A stretch of 41,977 bases of DNA from Caballeronia arationis (GTDB lineage: Bacteria > Pseudomonadota > Gammaproteobacteria > Burkholderiales > Burkholderiaceae): positions 1 through 41,977 of the forward strand of contig NZ_FCOG02000056.1 in the NCBI RefSeq assembly GCF_001544975.2, given 5' to 3'. The notes under the pieces were generated by a model that searched no databases, was not told where the DNA came from, and saw only the letters and a list, made by a program, of their open reading frames with translations. Positions 23,891-31,739 of the stretch are shown here, one piece after another (the stretch's first letter is position 1; each line of letters begins with the position of its first letter). The position numbers and the translations under genes are program-made.

Positions 23891-26631
23891 GGCTCGCCCG
23901 CGAGACGCTTAAGCCACCGGCGCAGCTCTTTCATTCGATAAGCTTCGCCGAGTTCGCGGAGCTGAGCGGCGAACGGCTCATGCGCATGATCGCGCCGGGC
24001 CAGCTCGTTCGTTTCGTGCAGCAACTGCCTGACGTCACCGCGTGACGCGAGATCGAGCAGCCGTTGCAGGTCCGCGGACGGCGGTGCGGCGACTAGCTCC
24101 GCACGCTCCGGCTCGGGGTCTGCGCTGTCGCTGGCGGCGTAAAGCACGGTGAGCCCGAGACGTGCGCACAGCAACTCGATCAGCTTGTCCTGCCGAAACG
24201 GCTTGGGGACGAATTCGTCAGCGCCGGACTCGATGCAGCGCGCACGGTTATGCTCGAACGCGCTTGCGGAAATGGCGAAGATGACCATGCCGGAGAGTTC
24301 CGGCAGCGCGCGGATGCGGCGGGTCGCCGCCAGTCCGTCGAGGCGGGGCATGCGCATGTCCATCAGGATCGCATCGGGCATGAGGTGCATGGCCTCGTCG
24401 ATGGCGGCTTCGCCGTCGGCAGCCTCGCGCACGTCGAAGCCTAGCGGCGCGAGCAGGTCGCGAAGCAGGCCCCGTCCTTCCGCTTCGTCGTCGACCACGA
24501 GAACGCGCCGGCGCTCGCCCGCGATGCCCGTCGCGATCCGCGTCGCGGCCATCGGCGGCTGCGCCTCGACCGGCGGCACGTCCAGTTCGAACCAGAAGCG
24601 GCTGCCAACTTGGGGCGTGCTCGCCACCTGAAGCGCGCCGCCCATCAGATGCACGAGCCGCTTGCTGATCGCGAGCCCCAGCCCGGTTCCGTCGATCACC
24701 GTTGCCGGGTCGCGCACCTGATGAAACACGTCGAATATTTCAGACAGATGCTCCGGCTGAATGCCGATCCCCGTGTCCTCGACGAGAAAGCACAGGCGCC
24801 CTTCGTTCAGCCCCGTCTTCAAAACGATGCCGCCCTGCTGTGTGTACTTGATCGCATTGTCGAGGAGATTCATGAGCACCTGCCGCAAACGGCGCTCGTC
24901 GCCGCGGATCACGCGCGGAATGTCCGACCACTGCGCCGTGGTGAACGAGAGCCCCTTTCCTTGCGCGCGGCTTTTCATCATCCCGGCAATGCTCGCGAGC
25001 AGGCGGTGCAGATCGAAGTTGTCCGCCACGACATCCAGCGTGCCGGCCTCGATCTTGGCCATGTCGAGGATTTCGTCGATGAGTCCCAGCAGATGCTCGC
25101 CCGACTGCTGGACGATCGTGAGCGCCTTGCACTGCCGCTCGTTCAGTTCGGCTTCGCGCCGCAGGAGTTGCGCATAACCGAGCACGCTGTTGAGCGGCGT
25201 GCGCAACTCATGACTCATGTTGGCGAGGAATTCGGACTTCGCGCGGTTCGCCGTCTCCGCCGCCTCCTTCGCGCAGTTCAACTCGGACTGCGCGCGCTTC
25301 CTCTCGCTGATGTCGATGACACTTCCACGCACCAGCCGGCGCGCCGCATCGGGGAGGCGCACGAGCCTGACCTCACAGGGAAAGAGCGAGCCTGCCGCGT
25401 CGACGTGCCACCATTCGAATACCGGCACGCCGCCGTCGAGCGCTTCCTCCACTTTCTCTCGCGCGGCCTCGCCCGACAGGCGTCCATCGGGTTGCCGCTC
25501 CGGACTCAACTCGACGGGACCGATGCGCAGCAGCGCTTCCCGATCGCGGCCATAGAGCCGCGCGGCCTGCTCGTTCGCCTCCACGAAGCGCAGCGTATCG
25601 ACGTCGAGCAATGTGATCGCGTCGGGCGAATAGGCGAGCATCGTGGAAAGGCGCTGCTCGCTCGCGCGCAGCGCCTGCTCGGTGCGCATGCGTTCGCCGA
25701 TGTCGATGACACTGCCGCGGACCAGCCTGCGGGTCGCGTGCGGCAGGCGCACGAGGCGGATTTCGCAGGGCACGAGGGCGCCCGATGCGTTGAGGTGCAT
25801 CCACTCGAAGACGGGCGTGCCGCCGTCGAGCGCCCGGCCGATCATCTCGAGCCGCGCTTCGCTCGAAATACGCCCGTCGGGCTGACGCTCCGGGCTGAGT
25901 TCCACCGGATCGACCAGGAGCAGCGCGTCGCAATCGCGGCCGAAAAGGCGGGCGGCCTGTTCGTTGGCCTGCACGTAGCGATCGGCGTCGGCATCGAAGA
26001 CGAGAATGGCATCCGGCGCGTAAGCGACGAGTGTCGCGAGCCGTTGCTCACTCTCGCGCAGCGCCTCCTCGGCGCGTCTTCGATCGTCGCGCTCGACGGC
26101 CAGCGCAATCAGGTTGGCGAGCGCGATACCGAACAGGCGGTCTTCCGGCGTCCACGGCGTGGGCGGCCCGACCTGCTCATGGCACAACACGCCGTCGATC
26201 CGGCCGTTCAGATAGACCGGCGTATCGAGCATCGCGGTCACGCCAAGCGGCGTGAGATAGCTGCTCGAGAATTCACGCGTTCGCGGATCGGCATGCGCGT
26301 CGTCGGCGACGATGGCATCGCTTGTCGCAAGTGCTTCAAAGTAAGCCGGATATAGCTCGGCCTGCAATTGCGCACCGCCACTGTGTCGGTCGACGCTTGC
26401 TTCGTAAAGATCGAGGCAGAGGATCGCCGAACGCGTCTGCGTGTAGCGCCAGAGGCTGACGCGCTCGACACACATCAACTGCGCGGCCGTCTCCATGATG
26501 TACCGGATCGTCTGTTCGAGATTCTCGTTCTGGTAGACGTCGATGCGGGTGAGCGCGGCGAGCGCAGCCTGCCGTTCGAGCAGACGCTCGCGTTTCGGAC
26601 GCTGCGTGGAGAGTGGCCCTGGAGTCGTCAC
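23887..26631 (-). CDS. Hybrid histidine kinase: GAF - PAS - PAS - HisKA - HATPase - receiver
   Basis: This 914-residue protein is cytoplasmic, with no membrane segment. It has an N-terminal GAF domain of about 160 residues (IRYIMETAAQLMCVERVSLW) and two near-identical PAS units of 130 residues. HisKA carries the phospho-accepting histidine in FLANMSHELRTPLNSVLGY. HATPase has boxes LLDNAIKYTQ, EDTGIGI and GTGLGLAISK. The receiver has its aspartate in AILMDMRMPRLDG. A C-terminal helical tail follows. I start at GTG 26629-26631 because AGAGGA lies upstream; the frame stays open to a GTG at 26730. It is the probable partner of the sigma-54 activator that overlaps its end. The signal is unknown; GAF and PAS point to a small cytoplasmic ligand or redox cue. 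Confidence 0.9.
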   Translation of the reverse strand: MTTPGPLSTQRPKRERLLERQAALAALTRIDVYQNENLEQTIRYIMETAAQLMCVERVSLWRYTQTRSAILCLDLYEASVDRHSGGAQLQAELYPAYFEALATSDAIVADDAHADPRTREFSSSYLTPLGVTAMLDTPVYLNGRIDGVLCHEQVGPPTPWTPEDRLFGIALANLIALAVERDDRRRAEEALRESEQRLATLVAYAPDAILVFDADADRYVQANEQAARLFGRDCDALLLVDPVELSPERQPDGRISSEARLEMIGRALDGGTPVFEWMHLNASGALVPCEIRLVRLPHATRRLVRGSVIDIGERMRTEQALRASEQRLSTMLAYSPDAITLLDVDTLRFVEANEQAARLYGRDREALLRIGPVELSPERQPDGRLSGEAAREKVEEALDGGVPVFEWWHVDAAGSLFPCEVRLVRLPDAARRLVRGSVIDISERKRAQSELNCAKEAAETANRAKSEFLANMSHELRTPLNSVLGYAQLLRREAELNERQCKALTIVQQSGEHLLGLIDEILDMAKIEAGTLDVVADNFDLHRLLASIAGMMKSRAQGKGLSFTTAQWSDIPRVIRGDERRLRQVLMNLLDNAIKYTQQGGIVLKTGLNEGRLCFLVEDTGIGIQPEHLSEIFDVFHQVRDPATVIDGTGLGLAISKRLVHLMGGALQVASTPQVGSRFWFELDVPPVEAQPPMAATRIATGIAGERRRVLVVDDEAEGRGLLRDLLAPLGFDVREAADGEAAIDEAMHLMPDAILMDMRMPRLDGLAATRRIRALPELSGMVIFAISASAFEHNRARCIESGADEFVPKPFRQDKLIELLCARLGLTVLYAASDSADPEPERAELVAAPPSADLQRLLDLASRGDVRQLLHETNELARRDHAHEPFAAQLRELGEAYRMKELRRWLKRLAGEP
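25261..26040 (-). repeat. Tandem 390-base intragenic duplication (PAS units)
   Basis: Two adjacent units of exactly 130 codons (26040-25651 and 25650-25261) encode PAS domains that are well over half identical by eye. They share PVELSPERQPDGR, ALDGG-PVFEW and RRLVRGSVIDI at the same offsets. The copies differ most in the ligand-pocket half, suggesting one may have changed specificity after duplication. Confidence 0.88.
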
Positions 26632-26778
26632 CGTCGTTCCTCTGAGGCTCTGGACAAGGCACCATGCACGACGGGCTCGCTGTGCCGACGCTTGAGGCGG
26701 TACGCGCCGGAACTGCGCCAAGCGGCGCACGATGCTGTCATCGCGGTGCCGAAGCTACTCTACACCGCCGATAACCGT

Positions 26779-26795
26779 TTGACATGTGATGTCAA
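26779..26795. promoter_or_regulatory. Perfect palindrome TTGACAT-N3-ATGTCAA
   Basis: TTGACATGTGATGTCAA is a 7-base-pair inverted repeat around a 3-base centre, the geometry of a dimeric regulator site. It lies about 150 bases before the kinase start and 340 before the dioxygenase. Each arm also contains TTGACA, so it could overlap a -35 hexamer on either strand. Confidence 0.55.
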
Positions 26796-27068
26796 CGTAT
26801 CGAAAGCCTTGGCTGCGGGGCGCAGCGTAGCAAGCACCTACTACATGTATCGATGAGACGCTCGATGGAGGCTGCGCTGCCCGCCGCCACAACCGACAAC
26901 GCCGTTCGGCGAACCGACAGGCGAGAACCCAACGCGAGCGATCGAAACGGCCTGACGGTCGGACAGCCCGTCAGGTTGGCGCCCCACCGCCTCATATGCG
27001 ATCGACTCCCGGCATGAAAAGCAAAGTCGAATCTCTTCGTTGGTCCGCATAGCAGACGATGCTTCAAT

Positions 27069-27107
27069 GGATCGATCGCGGGATAGTCGTCCGCGAACAA
27101 TCGATCC
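27069..27107 (+). promoter_or_regulatory. Leader hairpin before the dioxygenase gene
   Basis: GGATCGAT pairs with ATCGATCC as the outer stem, and CGCGG with CCGCG as the inner stem, around a 9-base loop with a 4-base bulge on the 3' side. It ends 28 bases before the ATG at 27136. It may regulate translation, stabilise the message or bind a protein. Confidence 0.45.
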
Positions 27108-27135
27108 AGAGCAACCGACCCACACGGAGATCCGC

Positions 27136-28071
27136 ATGACCGGCACAGCTACCCTTTCGCATCCGTCAACAGAGCAACCGGTGTCCGAGGAAGCGCAGTT
27201 GCATGTCCGTCCGATCGGCGGTCGCGTTGGAGCCGAGGTACGCGGCGTCGCACTCGGCGCCGAACTCGAAAGCGCCACCATCGACGCCATCAACGCTGCG
27301 CTGCTGGAGCACAAGGTGCTGTTCTTTCGCGGCCAGTCGCATCTGGACGACGCCGCTCAGGAAGCCTTCGCCGCGCGCTTCGGCGAAACCGTCGCGCATC
27401 CGACTGTGGCGTCCGTCAAGAGCGGCAGCCGCCTGCTCGAACTGGACTCGAAGCACGGCACGCGCGCGAACTCGTGGCACACGGACGTCACCTTCGTCGA
27501 CGCCTATCCGAAGATATCGATCCTGCGCGGCGTCGTGATCCCGCCCGCGGGCGGCGACACCGTGTGGGCCAATACCGTCGCCGCATACAAACATCTGCCG
27601 CAGCCGTTGCGCGAACTCGCCGACACGCTGTGGGCCGTGCATTCCAATGCCTACGACTACGCGGCGACCCGCTCGACGCCCGCCACCGACGCGGAACTCG
27701 CGTATCGCGACCAGTTCACCTCGACGCTCTACGAGACCGAGCATCCGGTCGTGCGGGTGCATCCGGAAACGGGCGAGCGCAGCCTCGTGCTCGGACACTT
27801 CGTGCAACGCTTCGTCGGCTTGTCGCAGCGCGATTCGGATCGCCTGCTCGAACTCTTCCAGGACCACATCACGCGTCTTGAGAACACCGTACGCTGGCGC
27901 TGGACACAAGGCGACGTCGCGATCTGGGACAACCGCGCAACGCAGCACTACGCCGTCGCCGATTACGCCGACGCGCATCGGGTCGTGCGCCGCGCGACCG
28001 TTCACGGCGATGTGCCGGTGAGCATCGACGGCCGCACGAGCCGCACTGTCTCGCGCACGGTCCGTTCCTGA
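27136..28071 (+). CDS. TauD/AtsK-family alpha-ketoglutarate-dependent dioxygenase
   Basis: This 311-residue non-haem iron enzyme cleaves an alkyl sulfate or sulfonate by hydroxylating the carbon next to sulfur, using oxygen and 2-oxoglutarate. The iron ligands are H115 and D117 (SWHTDVTF), plus the histidine in ATQHYAVADY. The 2-oxoglutarate arginine is in HRVVRRATVHG. The opening VRPIGGRVGAEVRGVALG is typical. I start at ATG 27136 with GGAG upstream; earlier in-frame starts run into the hairpin. It leads a six-gene sulfur-scavenging cluster. Its length and the neighbouring sulfonate-type importer fit AtsK (alkylsulfatase) at least as well as TauD (taurine). Confidence 0.88.
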   Translation: MTGTATLSHPSTEQPVSEEAQLHVRPIGGRVGAEVRGVALGAELESATIDAINAALLEHKVLFFRGQSHLDDAAQEAFAARFGETVAHPTVASVKSGSRLLELDSKHGTRANSWHTDVTFVDAYPKISILRGVVIPPAGGDTVWANTVAAYKHLPQPLRELADTLWAVHSNAYDYAATRSTPATDAELAYRDQFTSTLYETEHPVVRVHPETGERSLVLGHFVQRFVGLSQRDSDRLLELFQDHITRLENTVRWRWTQGDVAIWDNRATQHYAVADYADAHRVVRRATVHGDVPVSIDGRTSRTVSRTVRS

Positions 28072-28078
28072 TTCGCCT

Positions 28079-28098
28079 GCCCGGACGCTCGTCCGGGC
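28079..28098 (+). terminator. Intercistronic hairpin
   Basis: GCCCGGAC-GCTC-GTCCGGGC is a perfect 8-base-pair stem with a 4-base loop, between the dioxygenase stop and the binding-protein start. It is followed by a pyrimidine-rich but U-poor stretch, so it may act as a partial terminator or mRNA-end stabiliser that sets different levels of the two genes. Confidence 0.55.
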
Positions 28099-28123
28099 CT
28101 TCTCGCTCTTCCCTGCATACACG

Positions 28124-29191
28124 ATGAAACTGCGACTTCTACTCAAGACGCTGACGATGACGCTTGGCGTCATCGCGAGCGCAACAGCATTCGCCGCCGG
28201 GCCGGACGTCGTCAAGATCGGCGTGGCGCAACAGGGCACGGGCGACCCGCCCGTGTTCGGCGGATCGCCTGCCGCAACCGCGCAACTGCAACATCGCGTC
28301 GAGGACGCGCTCAAGACCGATGGCACCAAAGTCGAGTGGATCTTCTTCAAGGGCGCAGGGCCGGCCGTGAACGAAGCGCTCGCCAACAAGCAGATCGACT
28401 TTGCCTATCAGGGCGATCTGCCCGCCGTGCTCGGACGCGCAAACGGGCTCAAGACGCATTTGCTGGTGGCGTCGAACGTGCGCGCGGGCGTGTATCTCGC
28501 GGTGCCGCCCGACTCCGACATCAAGGGCGTGAAAGACCTCAAGGGCAAGCGCGTCGGCATTTTCCGGGGCACCAACCTGCAACTCGTCGCCGACAACGTG
28601 CTCAAGGAAAACGGTCTCACCGAGCGCGACCTGCGCGTGATCAATCTCGATTCGGCAGCAGCGCAGGCGGCGCTGGCATCGAAGGGCGTGGATGCCGTCT
28701 TCCTCGACTACAACCTCTTCAAGCTCCAGCGGCAAGGGCTCGCGAAGATCGTCTATGCGTCGCGCGACGGAGGCCTGCAACTCACGCGGCAGGCGCACCT
28801 TCTCGTGCTGGAGGATTTCGAACGGGCGCACCCGGAGATCGTGCAGAAGGTGGTGACATCGGTCGTGCAGGCGTCGCAGTGGTCCTCCGATGAAACCAAT
28901 CGCAGTGCGCTGTTCGAACTGTGGTCGAAGAGCGGCGTGCCGGCGGAATCGTGGCAATCGGAGTATGCGAACCAGCAGTTGAAGGACCGCAGTTCGCCGT
29001 TGATCGATCCGTTTCTGGTCGCGCGTTATCAGGCCGTCGCCGACGATGCGCTGCGCCTGAACCTGATTCGCCAGCCGGTTAGCGTGAACGGCTGGTTCGA
29101 GCCGAAGTACCTGGACGAAGCGCTCAAGACCCTGAAGCTTCAGGCCTACTGGCCGCGCTTCGATGCATCGGGCAAGCCGATCGCATCCTGA
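28124..29191 (+). CDS. ABC transporter substrate-binding protein, aliphatic sulfonate type
   Basis: This 355-residue periplasmic protein has a signal peptide (MKLRLLLKTLTMTLGVIAS, cut near AFA/A). An SsuA-like two-lobe fold follows: VVKIGVAQQGTGDPPVFGGS, FFKGAGPAVNEALANKQIDF, DLKGKRVGIFRGTNLQL. It binds an organosulfur ligand for import by the two permeases and ATPase downstream. It lies 52 bases after the dioxygenase, with a hairpin in between. SsuA is usually about 320 residues; this one carries a longer C-terminal end (EPKYLDEALKTLKLQAYWPR). Confidence 0.87.
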   Translation: MKLRLLLKTLTMTLGVIASATAFAAGPDVVKIGVAQQGTGDPPVFGGSPAATAQLQHRVEDALKTDGTKVEWIFFKGAGPAVNEALANKQIDFAYQGDLPAVLGRANGLKTHLLVASNVRAGVYLAVPPDSDIKGVKDLKGKRVGIFRGTNLQLVADNVLKENGLTERDLRVINLDSAAAQAALASKGVDAVFLDYNLFKLQRQGLAKIVYASRDGGLQLTRQAHLLVLEDFERAHPEIVQKVVTSVVQASQWSSDETNRSALFELWSKSGVPAESWQSEYANQQLKDRSSPLIDPFLVARYQAVADDALRLNLIRQPVSVNGWFEPKYLDEALKTLKLQAYWPRFDASGKPIAS

Positions 29192-29208
29192 CCCACGGAG
29201 GTTCGACC

Positions 29209-30057
29209 ATGGCGAACGTTTTCGCACGTAGTTTCGATCCCGCGGTCAACGTGGGCGTGCGTGGCGCACGAACGCCGGCGCGCGGTTCATTGATGAACGC
29301 GGGGCGCACGGCCGGCTGGATCGCCCTGCCCTGGCTGCTGCCCGCGCTATGCGCCGCCCTCTGGATGCTCGGCTCCCACTACGGCTGGATTTCGGCGCAA
29401 GTGCTGCCGCCGCCCGCGCTCGTCTTCGATACGCTCGCCGCCATGATCCGCAGCGGCGAATTGTGGATGCACGTCGGTGCGAGCCTGTCGCGGGTCGCCG
29501 TGGGCTTCGGCGCGGGCGTGCTGCTCGGCCTGCTGCTTGGCGGCGTGCTCGGGCTTTCACGCACGGCGGAAGCGTATGTCCTTCCCGCATTCAACGCGAT
29601 CGTGCAGGTGCCTGTGCTCGGCTGGCTGCCGTTCCTGATGATCGTGGCCGGGATCGGCGAGCCGCTCAAGTACATCCTCATCGCGCATGCCGCGCTCGTT
29701 CCCGTCACGCTCGGCACGCTGCAGGGCTTTCGCCAGACACCGGACGCGTACCGGGAAGTCGCACGCGTGTTCCGCTTCACGCGCGCGCAGACGATTCGCT
29801 CGGTGATCCTTCCCGCCGCCGTGCCGGTGATCGGCACCAGCGTGCGGCTCGCGTTCACGAAGGCGTGGCTCACGCTCGTCGTAGTGGAACTCGTCGCATC
29901 GTCGGAGGGGCTTGGCTACCTGATCGTCTACGGGCGGCAGTTGTTCCAGCTCGATCTCGTGCTGGCGTCGGTGCTCGTGGTCGGCGCGATCGGATATCTG
30001 GCCGACCGCTTCCTGACCGTCGTCGAAGCACGGCTGCAACGCGGCAACGCGCACTAA
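29209..30057 (+). CDS. ABC transporter permease, sulfonate type (first of two)
   Basis: This 282-residue inner-membrane protein has about six membrane segments after a 35-residue cytoplasmic head. The first is AGWIALPWLLPALCAALWML. The coupling loop REVARVFRFTRAQTIRSVIL is typical of SsuC/TauC permeases. It starts 17 bases after the binding protein with GGAGG upstream. A second, different permease follows at once, so the importer is probably a heterodimer rather than the SsuC homodimer. Confidence 0.9.
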   Translation: MANVFARSFDPAVNVGVRGARTPARGSLMNAGRTAGWIALPWLLPALCAALWMLGSHYGWISAQVLPPPALVFDTLAAMIRSGELWMHVGASLSRVAVGFGAGVLLGLLLGGVLGLSRTAEAYVLPAFNAIVQVPVLGWLPFLMIVAGIGEPLKYILIAHAALVPVTLGTLQGFRQTPDAYREVARVFRFTRAQTIRSVILPAAVPVIGTSVRLAFTKAWLTLVVVELVASSEGLGYLIVYGRQLFQLDLVLASVLVVGAIGYLADRFLTVVEARLQRGNAH

Positions 30058-30067
30058 GGAGGATGCG

Positions 30068-30886
30068 ATGGCCGACACCTCACTCGAACTCGAAGCCGGA
30101 CGCAACGTCGGCACCGATCAACCTTCCGGCCGATGGCGCGGCTGGGTACTCCCCGTCGCGGCACTCGTCGCGTGGTGGTACGTCGCGCGCAATGCGGGCG
30201 GCACCCACGGCATCCTGGTGTCGCCCGCGCACGTGTGGCACACCGCGATCGACCAGGCTGCGAGCGGCGCGCTATGGCGCGCGTTGTCCGCGTCGCTCGC
30301 ACGCGAGCTGACCGGCTTCGCGATCGGCACGACGGCAGGTCTTGCGCTCGGCGCGCTGCTCGGCGTTTCGAAACTCGCGAGCCGCGCCATCGGCCCGAGC
30401 TTCAACACGTTCAAGCAGGTGTCGCTGTTCGCGTGGATCCCGCTGATCTCCGTATGGTTCGGTCTCGGCGATGTCGCGAAGGTCGTGTTCCTCTCGCTCG
30501 CGGCGCTCGTGCCGGTCGTGGTGCATACGAGCGATGGCATCCGCGCGGTCTCGCCCGCGTTGCTCGAGGTCGCCCGCGTGTTCCGCTACAACAAGTGGCA
30601 GACGGTCGCCCATGTCGTATTGCCTGCGGCGTTGCCTTCGGTATTCACCGGCATCTATCTCGCGCTGATCTATTCATGGCTCGCGACGCTCGGCGCCGAG
30701 TATCTGCTCGTGGCCGGCAGCGGGATCGGCAATACGCTCGTCGATGGCAGCGAGCAGTTCCGCATGGATCTCGTCGTGTTCGGTGTCATCGTGATCGGTG
30801 TGACGGGCTGGGCGCTCAACGCGCTCGCGCGCGCCATCCAGCGGCGCTGGTTCACTCATGCGCGCAACGCGCGTCAAACGCACTAG
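30068..30886 (+). CDS. ABC transporter permease, sulfonate type (second of two)
   Basis: This 272-residue protein is a paralogue of the preceding permease, with about six membrane segments (first near GWVLPVAALVAWWYVARN) and coupling loop LEVARVFRYNKWQTVAHVVL. It follows after 10 bases with AAGGAGGATGCG before its ATG, a very strong ribosome site. With the first permease it should form the channel driven by the ATPase at 30897. Confidence 0.9.
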   Translation: MADTSLELEAGRNVGTDQPSGRWRGWVLPVAALVAWWYVARNAGGTHGILVSPAHVWHTAIDQAASGALWRALSASLARELTGFAIGTTAGLALGALLGVSKLASRAIGPSFNTFKQVSLFAWIPLISVWFGLGDVAKVVFLSLAALVPVVVHTSDGIRAVSPALLEVARVFRYNKWQTVAHVVLPAALPSVFTGIYLALIYSWLATLGAEYLLVAGSGIGNTLVDGSEQFRMDLVVFGVIVIGVTGWALNALARAIQRRWFTHARNARQTH

Positions 30887-30896
30887 GAGTTTCATC

Positions 30897-31697
30897 GTGT
30901 CGACCGTCATCCATGATTCCGACAGCAGGCTCGACCTGCGGCAAGTAGCGAAGCGCTTCGCGGGGGACGCCGCCGCGCGTCCCGTGCTCGACGGCATCGA
31001 CCTGTCGATTGCGAGCGGCGAGTTCGTGAGCATCGTCGGCGCGAGCGGCTGCGGCAAGTCCACGCTCCTGCGCCTCATCGCCGGACTCGACAGTGAGTTC
31101 GACGGCGCGATCGATTTCGCCGGCGAACCGGTGCGCACGACGGATCTCGCGCGCGGCATCGTGTTTCAGGACCATCGGCTCTTTCCGTGGCTCGACGTCG
31201 AGCAGAACATCGCGATCGCGCTGAAGAACGCGCCGCTTTCACGCGACGAGAAGCGGCGCGCGGTGGACGAGCATGTCGCGCTCGTCGGCCTGAGCGGCTT
31301 CGAGCATCACTTCCCGCACCAGTTGTCGGGCGGGATGGCGCAACGCGTCGCGATTGCGCGCGGGCTCGTGAACCGGCCTCGCCTCCTGCTGCTCGACGAA
31401 CCGTTCGGCGCGCTCGATGCGCTCACGCGCGCGCGGCTCCAGCGCGAGTTGCAACGCATCTGGGAACACGAGCGGATCACGATGGTGCTCGTCACGCACG
31501 ATGTCGACGAGGCCGTGTTTCTTGCCGACCGCGTCGTCGTGATGCGGGCGCGGCCGGGGCGGATCGGCAAGGTGATCGACGTCGGGCTGGCGCGCCCGCG
31601 TGATCGCAGCGATGCGCGGTTCGTCGCCTTACGCGACGAGATCCTCGGGGAACTGGGGCAGTTGCAGAGCGATGCTGTCTCAAGAGACGACCGCTGA
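30897..31697 (+). CDS. ABC transporter ATP-binding protein, sulfonate type
   Basis: This 266-residue ATPase has Walker A GASGCGKST near 48-56, Q loop IVFQDHRLFPW, signature LSGGMAQRVAIARGL, Walker B LLLLDEPFGALD and the switch histidine in VLVTHDVDEAVFLADR. I start at GTG 30897 because AGGAG lies nine bases before it; an in-frame ATG at 30858 is inside the permease gene. It powers the two-permease importer. Confidence 0.92.
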   Translation: MSTVIHDSDSRLDLRQVAKRFAGDAAARPVLDGIDLSIASGEFVSIVGASGCGKSTLLRLIAGLDSEFDGAIDFAGEPVRTTDLARGIVFQDHRLFPWLDVEQNIAIALKNAPLSRDEKRRAVDEHVALVGLSGFEHHFPHQLSGGMAQRVAIARGLVNRPRLLLLDEPFGALDALTRARLQRELQRIWEHERITMVLVTHDVDEAVFLADRVVVMRARPGRIGKVIDVGLARPRDRSDARFVALRDEILGELGQLQSDAVSRDDR

Positions 31698-31739
31698 ATC
31701 AACGATCAACGAAACGCTTCCACCGGACTTGAAGATACG

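Larger units (their letters stand above)
26632..27135. other. Divergent control region between the hybrid kinase and the sulfur operon
   Basis: No gene is supportable in these 504 bases. The two structured elements are a 17-base palindrome (26779-26795) and a long hairpin in the leader of the dioxygenase gene (27069-27107). Confidence 0.6.

Noticed and set aside
24610..26355. A 581-codon plus-strand frame
   Set aside because: It is the antisense shadow of the hybrid kinase; its composition is typical of such shadows and it even mirrors the PAS duplication.
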